From Pyrococcus sp. ST04 (GTDB taxonomy: Archaea > Methanobacteriota_B > Thermococci > Thermococcales > Thermococcaceae), in the NCBI RefSeq assembly GCF_000263735.1, contig NC_017946.1, positions 1,529,348-1,593,347 on the forward strand: DNA of 64,000 nucleotides. Reading direction: 5' to 3'. A program made the position numbers and the translations under genes. Below the pieces are notes generated by a model, which worked only from the letters and a program-made list of their open reading frames with translations, did not search any database and was not told the origin of the DNA. The number at the start of each line of letters is the position of its first letter. Position 1 is the first letter of the stretch. Positions 1 through 8,828 of the stretch are shown one piece after another.

Positions 1-200
1 ATACTTGCTATCTCATCTTCCATTTGTATTACGACTCCATCAACTAGAGGCATATAAAGGGCCATTGCTTCAAAAATTTCACTCGCGGGAGTTATTGGAT
101 AGCCTGCATAAAACCTACACCCCGCCAGTATAGCTGCTCTCGCTATTGCCTCATCTCCTTGAATAAAATCAGCTTTACCAACTGGAAAAGGGAGTTTCAT
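1..200 (-). CDS. 2-oxoacid:ferredoxin oxidoreductase alpha subunit, second copy (5' part only)
   Basis: This is the N-terminal 66 or so residues of a second KorA-type alpha subunit, cut by the window edge. It starts at the ATG at 200, which overlaps the stop codon of the preceding gamma-subunit gene as ATGA, so it belongs to the same transcript. The visible part carries [20 protein letters not shown], then YPITPASEI and QMEDEIAS, matching the same blocks in the alpha subunit at 1555-2748. P. furiosus is known to carry two adjacent oxidoreductase sets of this kind, one called KGOR and one of unknown substrate. I infer that this opens the second set; its substrate cannot be told from this fragment. 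Confidence 0.85.
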   Translation of the reverse strand, partial: MKLPFPVGKADFIQGDEAIARAAILAGCRFYAGYPITPASEIFEAMALYMPLVDGVVIQMEDEIAS

Positions 201-709
201 TTTGAACCCACCTCAAGCCCCTTTCTAAATGCCTTTATGTTAATCTCTTCGGTTCCTTTCGGAACTCTTCTTCTAATTGCCTTCTCAACACTCTCAGGTT
301 TTACTACTCTAGTTTTTGCTATCAGATATCCAAGAGCAACCATATTAACAGTCAAGGCTAAACCCGTTGTTTCTTCAGCTATCCTCGTAAAGGGTGCACC
401 CACATACTCTCTATCCGGCTTGACAAGGTCTGTGTCGATTATCAATAGGCCATCATCTTTCAGCTTGGATTTAGCCGTTTCATAACCCAATTGATGGAGG
501 GCAACTAGAACATCGGCATTTGTAACCATAAGGTCATATATCTCCCCATTAGAGATTATAACATCAGCTATCGAGTGACCTCCTCTTGAAGCTGAGCTGT
601 AATCCTGAGTTTGGAGAACTTTAAGTCCTTCGATAGCCGCGGCCTCACCAAGAATAACTCCCGCAAGCACGACTCCCTGCCCACCAATTCCTGCAAACCT
701 TATCTGCAT
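197..709 (-). CDS. korC: 2-oxoacid (probably 2-oxoglutarate):ferredoxin oxidoreductase gamma subunit
   Basis: This 170-residue protein is the gamma subunit of the CoA-dependent oxidative decarboxylase that reduces ferredoxin. It opens with [17 protein letters not shown], the glycine-rich signature of the gamma domain, followed by the [13 protein letters not shown] block typical of the family. The length is normal. The start at 709 is preceded by GAGGTGAAGGG. It is fourth in the leftward korD-A-B-C run, seven bases after korB, and overlaps the next alpha gene by four bases. Family assignment is firm; 2-oxoglutarate as substrate is inferred from resemblance to the P. furiosus KGOR cluster. Confidence 0.92.
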   Translation of the reverse strand: MQIRFAGIGGQGVVLAGVILGEAAAIEGLKVLQTQDYSSASRGGHSIADVIISNGEIYDLMVTNADVLVALHQLGYETAKSKLKDDGLLIIDTDLVKPDREYVGAPFTRIAEETTGLALTVNMVALGYLIAKTRVVKPESVEKAIRRRVPKGTEEINIKAFRKGLEVGSK

Positions 710-715
710 TTCCCT

Positions 716-1558
716 TCACCTCACATACTTCTCCTGGACTTCCTTAATCAATTTATTAAGCTCCTCAGTGAATTCAGGCCTTCTTCTATGGACAAACTCC
801 CCAATGACAAATTTACCTTCAAGCTCTTCCTCGCTCATTTTCTTTGCCTTACTTATAGGAACACTATTCTTTAAGAACCAGCGAAGCATTTCCGCAGGTT
901 CTTTCATTTTATTCCTCCTACCAAATTGAACCGGACACTGAGAGATTACCTCAACCAAAGAGAACCCCTTAGTTGTTAGAGCCTTTTTTATGCTCTCTAT
1001 TAGCTGATAAACATGGGCCGTAGTCCACCTAGCAACATAAGAGGCCCCAGCCGCTGCAACAGTCTCAGCTATCTTCAGAGGATGTTCTACATTTCTATAA
1101 GGTGTTGTAGTTGTTATTGCCCCAAAAGGTGTTGTTGGAGCAACTTGACCACCAGTCATTCCATAGATAAAGTTGTTGACAAGAATCACCGTTATGTCTA
1201 TGTTCCTTCTCGCCGCATGAATTAAATGGTTTCCTCCAATGCTCGCTAAATCGCCGTCACCACTAATAACCACTACATACTTATCTGGAAGCCCAACTTT
1301 AACGCCCGTTGCGAATGCTATAGCCCTTCCATGAGTCGTGTGGAGCGTGTCGGCTAGGAAGTAGGGAGAAGCTATCCAAGCCGAACATCCTATACCACTC
1401 ACAACAACTAGATCTCTAGGATCTATCTTAAGCTGATCAATTGCATTTGCAAAAGCGTTCAGAACAGTCCCACCCCCACATCCGGGACAGAGAGCCGTTG
1501 GAAGGGCTTCCTGCCTTAGGTACTTAACCATGGGATAACGGGAATATATCTTCTTCAT
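716..1558 (-). CDS. korB: 2-oxoacid (probably 2-oxoglutarate):ferredoxin oxidoreductase beta subunit
   Basis: This 280-residue subunit binds thiamine diphosphate and a [4Fe-4S] cluster. The early CPGCGGG motif (about residues 24-30) and IGCSAW supply cluster cysteines. GDGDLASIGGNH with the downstream NNFIYGMTGGQ forms the TPP and magnesium binding motif. The sequence also has the THGRAIAFATGVK block of the family. The ATG overlaps the korA stop as ATGA, so translation is probably coupled. Together with KorA, KorC and KorD it would form the four-subunit enzyme converting a 2-oxoacid and CoA to acyl-CoA, CO2 and reduced ferredoxin in the cytoplasm. Confidence 0.94.
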   Translation of the reverse strand: MKKIYSRYPMVKYLRQEALPTALCPGCGGGTVLNAFANAIDQLKIDPRDLVVVSGIGCSAWIASPYFLADTLHTTHGRAIAFATGVKVGLPDKYVVVISGDGDLASIGGNHLIHAARRNIDITVILVNNFIYGMTGGQVAPTTPFGAITTTTPYRNVEHPLKIAETVAAAGASYVARWTTAHVYQLIESIKKALTTKGFSLVEVISQCPVQFGRRNKMKEPAEMLRWFLKNSVPISKAKKMSEEELEGKFVIGEFVHRRRPEFTEELNKLIKEVQEKYVR

Positions 1559-2748
1559 ATGGCAACACCTCTAATCTCCCTAAGAATTTCTTCAACGGTA
1601 AGGGGAACACCTCCAATCTTGTTAACACCCTTTAGAAGAACATCGTCGTTGACGAATCTTTGAACCTCAAGTATCATCTGCCCAAGATTCATTTCAGGAA
1701 CAAGAATTGCTCTAACTTTCTTCCCTAATTCTCTCATTCTCTCACCTGGGAAAGGATGGACGGTCTTCGGAACAAAGAGACCTACTCTAATTCCCTCTTT
1801 TCTTGCCTTAAGAACGGCCCCAAGTGAGGGTCTTGCAGAAACTCCCCAACTTACAACCAAGATTTCTGCATCTTCAGTGTAATACTCTTCATATTTCTCG
1901 TAAACATCCCGATTTTTCTCTATTTTCCTATGAATTCTTCTTATCAGCCTGTCGTGGACTTCAGGAGTGTATACATCTCTAAGGCCATTTTCTTTATGGG
2001 TTGAGCCCGTTACATGAGTAAAGTAGCCATGCCCAAAAAGTGGCATTGGTGGGATTCCATCCCCGTGAGGATCACCAAAAGGAAGCTTAGCCTCCTCCTC
2101 ACTCTGAGGAAGCTTCCTATAGGCTATCTCAACCTCATCGGGGTCGGGAATTCTTATCTGCTCCCTTGTATGACCAAGGATGCCATCGAACAAAACAACA
2201 ACGGGAGTTCTAAGTTTCTCTGCGATGTTGAACGCTCTTATAGTTTCCCAGAATGCATCTTCCACACTCACTGGAGAAACAGCAATCATTGGATGGTCTC
2301 CATGAGTGCCCCACCTAGCCTGGAAGAAGTCTCCCTGGGCTCCTTTTGTAGCCTGTCCTGTTGATGGACCACTTCTTTGAACATCAACAAGAACCAAAGG
2401 AGTTTCAGTCATCACTGCATATCCAAGGTTTTCCTGCATTAGGCTAAATCCAGGACCTGAAGTTGCTGTCATTACCTTAAACCCTGTCCATGAAGCTCCT
2501 ATCATTGCAGCTATACTCGCTATTTCATCTTCCATCTGGAGATAATATCCTCCAACTTTAGGAAGCTCCCTTGCCATTGTTTCAGCAATCTCACTCGAAG
2601 GTGTTATTGGATAACCAGCGTAAAATCTGCAACCTGCAAAGATTGCTCCATAAGCTATTGCCTCATCTCCCATCATAAAGTAATTTCCTGGCTTATAAAG
2701 CTTCTTTAAGAGTTCTTTTTGTTCAGGTTCATCTCCTCGAATTATCAT
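1555..2748 (-). CDS. korA: 2-oxoacid (probably 2-oxoglutarate):ferredoxin oxidoreductase alpha subunit
   Basis: This alpha subunit (about 397 residues) carries the pyrimidine-binding domain and a transketolase C-like domain. Visible blocks are [65 protein letters not shown] and RSGPSTGQAT, all typical of KorA. I place the start at the ATG at 2748, because GGTGGTAAGG precedes it and korD ends next to it. A longer in-frame start exists at 2757. It is second in the korD-A-B-C operon. Function is secure at the family level and the 2-oxoglutarate specificity is by analogy. Confidence 0.94.
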   Translation of the reverse strand: MIIRGDEPEQKELLKKLYKPGNYFMMGDEAIAYGAIFAGCRFYAGYPITPSSEIAETMARELPKVGGYYLQMEDEIASIAAMIGASWTGFKVMTATSGPGFSLMQENLGYAVMTETPLVLVDVQRSGPSTGQATKGAQGDFFQARWGTHGDHPMIAVSPVSVEDAFWETIRAFNIAEKLRTPVVVLFDGILGHTREQIRIPDPDEVEIAYRKLPQSEEEAKLPFGDPHGDGIPPMPLFGHGYFTHVTGSTHKENGLRDVYTPEVHDRLIRRIHRKIEKNRDVYEKYEEYYTEDAEILVVSWGVSARPSLGAVLKARKEGIRVGLFVPKTVHPFPGERMRELGKKVRAILVPEMNLGQMILEVQRFVNDDVLLKGVNKIGGVPLTVEEILREIRGVAI

Positions 2749-2750
2749 CC

Positions 2751-3020
2751 TTACCACCTTACAGCAATTGCAAAGTCTGGACAGAGTAGTTCACAGAGCT
2801 TACATCTCACACATTTCTCTGCGTGCACAGGAATTGGGTAGTGAACTCCCTTCTCGCTAAGCTCTTTGCTCCACTCAAAGACTTTTCTTGGGCATAACTC
2901 TACGCATATTCCGCAACCTTTGCAGAGAAAAGTATCGACACTTATCTCAACATTTTTGGCCTTCCCTATGACAAGATATTCCTCTTTACTAACCTGTGTC
3001 TGGGTTTCGTCATTTGCCAT
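2751..3020 (-). CDS. korD: 2-oxoacid:ferredoxin oxidoreductase delta (ferredoxin-like) subunit
   Basis: This small protein with two [4Fe-4S] clusters passes electrons from the catalytic subunits to ferredoxin. Two cluster motifs are plain: CKGCGICVELCP and CVRCKLCELLCP. I choose the ATG at 3020 (89 residues), since GGTGGTC lies just before it. The longer frame to 3065 would start inside the promoter. It is the first gene of the leftward operon, and a TATA-like element lies at 3063-3072. Confidence 0.92.
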   Translation of the reverse strand: MANDETQTQVSKEEYLVIGKAKNVEISVDTFLCKGCGICVELCPRKVFEWSKELSEKGVHYPIPVHAEKCVRCKLCELLCPDFAIAVRW

Positions 3021-3062
3021 ATCGACCACCTGCAATCCCCTACTGACTTTACATTTGTAAAA

Positions 3063-3072
3063 CATTTAAATC
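3063..3072 (-). promoter_or_regulatory. TATA element of the korDABC operon
   Basis: On the minus strand the sequence reads GATTTAAATG, a good archaeal TATA box. It sits about 43-52 bases before the korD ATG at 3020. Transcription would start near 3040 with a short leader holding the GGTGGTC ribosome binding site. Confidence 0.55.
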
Positions 3073-3255
3073 TTTCGTGAGTGAACCGAATGTTTAAAAA
3101 ATAAAGTTCAGATGTTGCCATTTGGTTAAAAAACTTGGTTTTTTAGAAATATTTAGTTTAATTCTGGCAAGATGATTTTCTATATAACTTCAAAGTTAGT
3201 AAAAATTGGGTATATGTTCCCACGACATTTGGATTCATTTTTCTTAACTAAAATC

Positions 3256-3264
3256 CTTATATAG
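3256..3264 (+). promoter_or_regulatory. TATA element and RBS of ftsY
   Basis: CTTATATAG lies about 30-38 bases before the ftsY ATG at 3294. A strong ribosome binding site, GGGAGG at 3284-3289, lies between them. The preceding 150 bases are AT-rich and show no other gene or RNA that I can recognise. Confidence 0.6.
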
Positions 3265-3293
3265 CCTTCACAAATTCTTCGTAGGGAGGAAAA

Positions 3294-4262
3294 ATGTTTG
3301 GAAAATTAAAGGAAAAGCTCAAGTCATTTGTAAAGAAAGTCGAAGAAAACGTTGAAAAGGAAGAAAAAGAAGCCGAAAAGAAAGGCCTGCTCGATAAAAT
3401 ACTCATGGTAGAAATAAAAGAGAGGGATATTGATGAAGCACTGGATGAGCTTGAGCTCGAATTATTGGAAGCTGATGTCGCACTAGAAGTCGTTGATGCA
3501 TTGAGAGAAAAGATAAAGGAAAAACTTGTAGGGAAGAAAGTAAGAATCGGAACAGACAAGGAGAAAATAATTGAAGATGCCGTAAAAGAGGCTGTTTCAG
3601 AAATTCTTGAGACTTCTAAAAGGATAGACCTTCTCGAAGAAATTAAGAGATCTGAAAAGCCATACGTTATAATGTTTGTAGGCTTCAACGGCTCTGGAAA
3701 AACAACTACAATAGCAAAGCTTGCCCACTGGCTTAAGAAAAATGGACTAAGCGTTGTAATAGCTGCAAGCGATACATTTAGAGCTGGAGCAATAGAGCAA
3801 CTAGAAGAACATGCCAAGAGGATAGGAGTAAAAGTGATAAAGCACAAGTATGGTGCAGATCCAGCTGCTGTTGCTTACGATGCAATACAACATGCAAAGG
3901 CAAGAGGAATCGATGTCGTGCTCATAGACACAGCTGGAAGGAGCGAAACTAACAGGAACCTCATGGACGAAATGAAGAAGATTGCAAGAGTTACGAAGCC
4001 CAATCTCGTGATATTCGTGGGAGACGCATTAGCTGGAAACGCAATAGTCGAGCAGGCAAGACAATTCAACGAAGCTGTTAAAATAGACGGAGTAATACTT
4101 ACAAAGCTCGACGCAGATGCAAGAGGTGGTGCTGCTTTAAGTATAAGTCACGTAATAGATGCCCCGATACTCTTCGTTGGAGTTGGCCAAGGTTACGATG
4201 ACCTTATGCCATTTGACAAAACCTGGTTCCTAGAGAGAATTTTTGGTGATATGAATGATTAA
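3294..4262 (+). CDS. ftsY: Signal recognition particle receptor FtsY
   Basis: This is the membrane-associated GTPase that docks the SRP-ribosome complex at the translocon. The protein has 322 residues. Its N-terminal 45 residues are highly charged, rich in Lys and Glu, as in other archaeal FtsY. The helical N domain follows, then the G domain with [10 protein letters not shown] (P-loop), [16 protein letters not shown] and [10 protein letters not shown]. Length fits archaeal FtsY. It has its own TATA box and GGGAGG site and overlaps the downstream DUF167 gene by eight bases. Its partner SRP54 is encoded at 31007-32338. Confidence 0.97.
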   Translation: MFGKLKEKLKSFVKKVEENVEKEEKEAEKKGLLDKILMVEIKERDIDEALDELELELLEADVALEVVDALREKIKEKLVGKKVRIGTDKEKIIEDAVKEAVSEILETSKRIDLLEEIKRSEKPYVIMFVGFNGSGKTTTIAKLAHWLKKNGLSVVIAASDTFRAGAIEQLEEHAKRIGVKVIKHKYGADPAAVAYDAIQHAKARGIDVVLIDTAGRSETNRNLMDEMKKIARVTKPNLVIFVGDALAGNAIVEQARQFNEAVKIDGVILTKLDADARGGAALSISHVIDAPILFVGVGQGYDDLMPFDKTWFLERIFGDMND

Positions 4263-4533
4263 AGAAAGCAGAGAAGGCACAATCCTTCAGATAATAGTTA
4301 AGCCAAACTCAAAAGAAACAAAAATTGAAGGAATAGATGAGTGGAGGAAGAGAATAAAGATTAGCGTTGCAGCACCCCCAGTGGGCGGAAAGGCAAACAG
4401 AGAACTAGTAAGATTTCTTTCGAAGCTTTTAAATACAGAGGTTAAAATCGTGAGAGGAGAAACATCAAGAGAAAAAGACATCCTTATTAAGAACCTAAAA
4501 ATCCAAGAAGTTAAAGAGAAATTAGGAATTTAA
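4255..4533 (+). CDS. DUF167 (YggU-like) family protein
   Basis: This 92-residue protein is of the DUF167/UPF0235 family, whose biochemical role is not established. The family signature is clear in [32 protein letters not shown] and [14 protein letters not shown]. The ATG at 4255 lies inside the end of ftsY, with GGTGAT just upstream, so it is probably co-translated with ftsY. It runs tail to tail with the MBL hydrolase, overlapping its end by four bases. Confidence 0.88.
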   Translation: MIKESREGTILQIIVKPNSKETKIEGIDEWRKRIKISVAAPPVGGKANRELVRFLSKLLNTEVKIVRGETSREKDILIKNLKIQEVKEKLGI

Positions 4534-5207
4534 AGCTCTAGGGTTTCTCCTGGCTTCAAGATAACAACCTTTGCCTTTTCTCCAACTAATTTCTTGAACT
4601 CCTCAGGATCAGCTGAAATAGGTGGCCAGGTGTTGTAGTGCATTGGAACAACATACTTTGGCCTAAGCAGCTCAACAGCCTTAGCAGCTTCTCTAGGTCC
4701 CATTGTAAAGTGACCACCAATAGGTAGGAGGGCAACGTCTATAGGGCCGTAAAGCTCAGCAAAGAGCTCCATATCTTTGAAAACGAAGGTATCACCTGCA
4801 TGGTATATCTTAACACCATCCAGCTCTACTATGTAGCCACAGGCATTACCTATGCTGTACTTCCCGTCACTACTTGAGTGCCAGGCTGGAACTTGGATGA
4901 TCTTAACACCATCAACCTCGGTAGGTCCATAGTTCATTCCAATGGTCTCAACTCCTCTGTACTTTTCACTTATGTAGTTAGCAATGTCATACATTGCAAC
5001 TATCTTAGCCCCGCTAAGCCTCGCTATCTCTCCTGCGTCTCCAAGGTGATCTCCATGGGCATGAGTAACTAGAATCAAATCAACATCCCTGAAGTCATCT
5101 GGTTTTGCCGCTGCCTGGGGATTTCCACTTAAGAATGGGTCGATCAGTATCTTTTTGCTCCCCTCTATGTAAAATGCAGCATGTCCAAGGAACTTCACCT
5201 TCACCAT
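4530..5207 (-). CDS. Metal-dependent hydrolase, MBL fold (UPF0173 type)
   Basis: This metallo-beta-lactamase-fold protein (225 residues from the ATG at 5207) opens with VKVKFLGHAAF. It carries the metal motif THAHGDHLGDAGE, then PAWHSS, YHAGDTF and a late VVPMHYNTWPPI histidine, the full ligand set of the family. GAGGTGAT precedes the chosen ATG; a GTG nine bases upstream is possible but weaker. Members of this group act on small esters or nucleotides, but the natural substrate is unknown. A TATA-like GATTTAAAGT at 5241-5250 on the minus strand would drive it, divergent from the GTPase gene. Confidence 0.9.
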   Translation of the reverse strand: MVKVKFLGHAAFYIEGSKKILIDPFLSGNPQAAAKPDDFRDVDLILVTHAHGDHLGDAGEIARLSGAKIVAMYDIANYISEKYRGVETIGMNYGPTEVDGVKIIQVPAWHSSSDGKYSIGNACGYIVELDGVKIYHAGDTFVFKDMELFAELYGPIDVALLPIGGHFTMGPREAAKAVELLRPKYVVPMHYNTWPPISADPEEFKKLVGEKAKVVILKPGETLEL

Positions 5208-5240
5208 TCCTATCACCTCAGGATATAATAACCAAAGCTT

Positions 5241-5270
5241 ACTTTAAATCTTTCGCGGTACTTTTATAAA
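5241..5270. promoter_or_regulatory. Divergent promoter pair between the MBL hydrolase and the DRG-type GTPase
   Basis: Two TATA-like elements face opposite ways in the 108-base intergenic region. ACTTTAAATC at 5241-5250 (read GATTTAAAGT on the minus strand) faces the hydrolase. TTTTATAAA at 5262-5270 faces the GTPase gene starting at 5316. Confidence 0.5.
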
Positions 5271-5315
5271 ATTCCACTATCCCAATATCAACAGAACTTC
5301 TCAGGGTGTTCAACG

Positions 5316-6479
5316 ATGCCAACCAACGTTACCGCCGAATACCTCGCCGCAGAGGAGGAATATAGAAGGGCAAAAACGATCCCCGAGAAAATCAGGGCAC
5401 TTGAGAAAATGTATGCGCTAGTTCCCAAACACAAGGGAACAGAGAAACTGAGACTCCAAATAAAAAGAAGGCTAGCCGAACTCAGGAAAGAGCTAGAAAA
5501 ACAGAGACAGCAGAAAAAAGGAGGAGGTTATTCACTAGCTGTCAAAAAAGAGGGAGCAGCTCAAATAGTCCTCGTTGGGCTTCCTAACGTTGGAAAGTCA
5601 GAACTCCTAAGAGCCCTAACAGGAGTCGATGTTGAGAGTGCAGACTATCCCTTTACAACAACAGAGCCAATTCCAGCAATGATGAAGCATAAGGATGTCC
5701 AAATACAACTAGTTGAAGTTCCAGGCCTCTTAGAAGGAGCGGCCTTAGGAAAGGGGATGGGGCCCCAACTGTTAGCAGTCATTAGGAATGCTGATGCAAT
5801 TGCATTAGTAATAGATCTCACGGAAGACCCCATAAAACAGATGGAAATTCTACTCAGAGAATTTGAAAGGGCAGGTATTAAGGTGAACAAGAGAAGGCCA
5901 AGGGTTGAGATAAGAAAAACCCCCAGCGGTGGAATAGTTATCAACGGAGCTGAAAACATAAAGGGAGACATAAATGAAGTCATGAAGATGCTTAGAGAAG
6001 AAAAAATACATTCCGCCGAGATTACAGTAAAAGAACCAGTAACTTTGGAGGAATTCGCAGATGCTCTTGATGAAAGCCTTGTTTGGAGAAAAGCTATTAT
6101 AATAGCAAACAAAGGAGATGCCCCAGGTAGTAAGGAGAATTATGAGAAACTTGTGAAGGCTTATGGAGATAGATTCAAGATAGTCCCAGTCTCTGCAAAG
6201 AAGAAGATAAACCTTGATGCCGTGAAAGAGGCTCTCTATGATGTGGCAGATATAATAAGAGTGTTCACTAAAAGTCCAGGGGAAGAACCTGCCTACCCCC
6301 CAATTGCCCTCAGAAAAGGGGCTACAGTCATTGATGTTGCCGAAAGAATTCATAAAGATTTAGTGAAAAACTTCAGATACGCAAGAGTTTGGGGAAAAAG
6401 TGTAAAGTTTCCCGGCCAAAGAGTTGGCCCCGATCACGTCCTCGAGGATGGGGATATAGTGGAGATCCATGCGAGATAA
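5316..6479 (+). CDS. DRG-like (Obg family) GTPase with TGS domain
   Basis: This 387-residue GTPase resembles developmentally regulated GTP-binding proteins. An N-terminal helical, Lys/Arg-rich region (residues 1-75) precedes the G domain with GLPNVGKSELLRAL, the switch stretch SADYPFTTTEP, VEVPGLLEG and NKGD. The last 70 residues form a TGS domain ending in VLEDGDIVEIH. Relatives associate with ribosomes or rRNA, and a translation-linked role is an inference from them. It is monocistronic and ends tail to tail with the CWB2-like gene. Confidence 0.93.
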   Translation: MPTNVTAEYLAAEEEYRRAKTIPEKIRALEKMYALVPKHKGTEKLRLQIKRRLAELRKELEKQRQQKKGGGYSLAVKKEGAAQIVLVGLPNVGKSELLRALTGVDVESADYPFTTTEPIPAMMKHKDVQIQLVEVPGLLEGAALGKGMGPQLLAVIRNADAIALVIDLTEDPIKQMEILLREFERAGIKVNKRRPRVEIRKTPSGGIVINGAENIKGDINEVMKMLREEKIHSAEITVKEPVTLEEFADALDESLVWRKAIIIANKGDAPGSKENYEKLVKAYGDRFKIVPVSAKKKINLDAVKEALYDVADIIRVFTKSPGEEPAYPPIALRKGATVIDVAERIHKDLVKNFRYARVWGKSVKFPGQRVGPDHVLEDGDIVEIHAR

Positions 6480-7601
6480 TCATGGCCCTCTTCTCCCACG
6501 CCCTGGCACTTTTCCATGTACTGGAGGTGAAGGATGGTTTTCTTCTCTAATTTTCCTTAAGAGATCCTTGGCTTCTTCTAAGTACCTACTTGCTGTCACG
6601 TAATCCCTATTCTTCAAGGCCTCCTGAGCCTTTTGGAGTAACTCTTTTATTGTATCGACATTATATCCAGCTTTCTCAAGCCTTAACGTTACAGTCCAAA
6701 GGAGTCTCAGTTCCATTGTAAGTTTTCTTTCTGCAGATATCGTTATGTGATATGCAGAGGTTAGTGATATGCTAAGAGCCCTCTCAGCAAGCCACTTTGA
6801 GTGGAGTGCCAAAACATAGGCCTCAACATAATTTCCGGCAGAAAACTTCTCTTTGGCCTTATTCAATAGATCTTCCGCCTTATCCAGCAATCTAGAGACA
6901 AGAGGAGACGTCACATTTCTTTCAATAATCCTCTCAGCCCTTTCTAATGCTATCTCGGCATTCTTTATTGACTCGTTGGCAACTTCTGGGGTGATGTTTG
7001 CCTTAATAATAGGAGCATGGTGGAACATCTCCTTATACCTAAACATGAACTTTTCTGAGAAAGGTGTTTCTATTATCAAAATATTTGAAGCATTGATCGA
7101 CACGTTGGTGTTCTTGGAGACAAACAACGGAATTACATGCTTATCTTTTAAGTGCCTAAGCCTCGCAATACCACTAAGATCCCACCCGTAAACTATTACT
7201 AGAGTTACATTTGAGAATAATTGTGGATAATCCTTCATAAGGAATTCAATTACTTTCTCACTAGTTTCCACTCTGTCTTTTCCCCAGATTGGGGTATAAG
7301 ATATCCCTAGGCTCTGGAGGGCATCATAGTACTGCGGAGAAACAGCTTTAGGACCTCCTATTATTATTACAAGAGAAGGATTCAGGCTCATTATCTCGGC
7401 AACAACGCTCTCATTGTAAATCCCCCAGGGGGTTACTACAACTTTTGCATTGAGTATTTCAGCAACTTTCTCGGCCAATGCACTGTCAGCTTCATTGTCA
7501 CTAACCAATATGACTATGTTCTCGGCCTGTGCAGAGACAAAGCTCTCGAGCATGGGGAGAATGACTAGTAGAGATAAAAGAAGGGAGAGAACCTTTTTCA
7601 C
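6480..7601 (-). CDS. Exported CWB2-like protein with helical C-terminal domain (second of a tandem pair)
   Basis: I recognise the domain type but not a precise function. The protein has 373 residues. A signal peptide (KKVLSLLLSLLVILPMLESF, ending near SAQA) leads into a roughly 160-residue alpha/beta domain with IVILVSDNEAD, SLVIIIGGPKAVS and GKDRVETSEKVIEF. These resemble cell-wall-binding repeat 2 (CWB2) units. The rest is alpha-helical with regular Ala/Leu/Glu spacing. The end is basic and proline/glycine-rich (HPSPPVHGKVPGRGRRGP). The gene overlaps its paralogue at 7598 by four bases. A location outside the membrane is inferred. Confidence 0.75.
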   Translation of the reverse strand: MKKVLSLLLSLLVILPMLESFVSAQAENIVILVSDNEADSALAEKVAEILNAKVVVTPWGIYNESVVAEIMSLNPSLVIIIGGPKAVSPQYYDALQSLGISYTPIWGKDRVETSEKVIEFLMKDYPQLFSNVTLVIVYGWDLSGIARLRHLKDKHVIPLFVSKNTNVSINASNILIIETPFSEKFMFRYKEMFHHAPIIKANITPEVANESIKNAEIALERAERIIERNVTSPLVSRLLDKAEDLLNKAKEKFSAGNYVEAYVLALHSKWLAERALSISLTSAYHITISAERKLTMELRLLWTVTLRLEKAGYNVDTIKELLQKAQEALKNRDYVTASRYLEEAKDLLRKIREENHPSPPVHGKVPGRGRRGP

Positions 7602-8725
7602 GGCCTCTCACCCCTCCCCGGCTTCTCTGGTTTTTTAATCCTGCTCTCCCTTTCCTCTTTTAACTTCACCTTAAGCCCTTTTTCGATCTCTTCAATTAAG
7701 TTCTTAGCAATTTGAACATTTCCAGCATTTAAAGCTTGTTTGGCCTGCTCAAGTAGTTGAAGTTCAGTTGAAACATCAATTCCTCTTGCCTTAAGCCTCA
7801 GCATGATCTTTTCTAGAACTCTAATCTTCAGCTCAAGTTTCAGGGAGTAGTTTGCAGATATTTTCTTCTCAAATTCTTCTCCAGCCCGAGCTATCACTAC
7901 TTCAGCTATGTTCTTTGCTGCAACGGCTAGTCCAAAGGCCTCTCCATACTTGCCCTCTTTATATGCCAGTTTGGCCATCTCCAGCTTCTTCTCAGCCTCT
8001 TCAATGAGCTTCTCTGCACTTGGAATTGTTGCATTCTCAACAAGTTGCTTCGCAAGTTCAATTCTCTCCTCTGCAACCTTTATAACATCCTCAGCTCTCT
8101 CTGCGGTTATATTTACGAAAATTTCCCTACTAACATTTCCGACTTTCTCCCTGACTCTTTCCATTACTTTCTCACTAAATCTACTCCTCACGATTTCCAC
8201 GTTTCTAAACTTGGAGGCTATTGTCATGTTCAAGGTGTCATTTTTAACGAGTAGAGGTATAACTCCACTCTGATTTCTGATCTGCATCATAGCAGCGTAG
8301 TCCCATCCATAGGCCAAGGCTAGAGTTAGGTTTTCTGCTAGCTCTGGATACATTTGAAGTATCAACTCAACTGCCTTTTCGCTTGTCTCAACCCTGTCCC
8401 TGCCTCCAACTCTTGTAACATTTATTCCCAAGGCCTGGAGTTCCTCCTCGTAAAGTGAGACTACTGCTAGAGGACCACCTATTATTATTACCAAGTCAGG
8501 ATTAAGCTCCGATATTTCTGCAGTTATCGTGTCGTTATACACTCCCCACTTTGTGACAACGACAGTTGCGTTTAGTACATCACTTATCTTCTGGGCCAGT
8601 GTTAAGTCTGCCTCATTGTCACTTACTAGTATTACTATGTTCTGAGTTGCTGCCTGTGTCTCAGGTAAGCCAACTATACTCATAATTAATAACACTATAA
8701 TACCGGCCGCTCCAACCCATCTCAT
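7598..8725 (-). CDS. Exported CWB2-like protein with helical C-terminal domain (first of a tandem pair)
   Basis: This is the paralogue of the gene just downstream, with the same plan. A signal peptide ends near TQA. It is followed by the CWB2-like domain with IVILVSDNEADLTLAQ, DLVIIIGGPLAVV and GGRDRVETSEKAVELI, then a long helical region rich in Glu/Lys/Ala and a basic Pro/Gly tail (KPEKPGRGERP). I place the start at 8725 (375 residues), after GGTGATGAG; longer in-frame starts reach 8737. The pair looks like a local duplication expressed as one operon. Surface attachment through the CWB2-like domain is a guess from the bacterial family. Confidence 0.75.
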   Translation of the reverse strand: MRWVGAAGIIVLLIMSIVGLPETQAATQNIVILVSDNEADLTLAQKISDVLNATVVVTKWGVYNDTITAEISELNPDLVIIIGGPLAVVSLYEEELQALGINVTRVGGRDRVETSEKAVELILQMYPELAENLTLALAYGWDYAAMMQIRNQSGVIPLLVKNDTLNMTIASKFRNVEIVRSRFSEKVMERVREKVGNVSREIFVNITAERAEDVIKVAEERIELAKQLVENATIPSAEKLIEEAEKKLEMAKLAYKEGKYGEAFGLAVAAKNIAEVVIARAGEEFEKKISANYSLKLELKIRVLEKIMLRLKARGIDVSTELQLLEQAKQALNAGNVQIAKNLIEEIEKGLKVKLKEERESRIKKPEKPGRGERP

Positions 8726-8828
8726 TCTCATCACCAATATTACCTAAAACTTGAAAATAGAAAAGGGATCTGAAGTTTCTACCCCGTTTCAAAGCGTTTC
8801 TTAGCTTCCCTATTAAAAAAATGCCATT

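Noticed and set aside
3257-3847. A 196-residue minus-strand frame rich in Ser and Phe
   Set aside because: It is the shadow of the Lys/Glu-rich N terminus of ftsY; Ser/Phe-rich antisense frames of this kind appear opposite most genes here.
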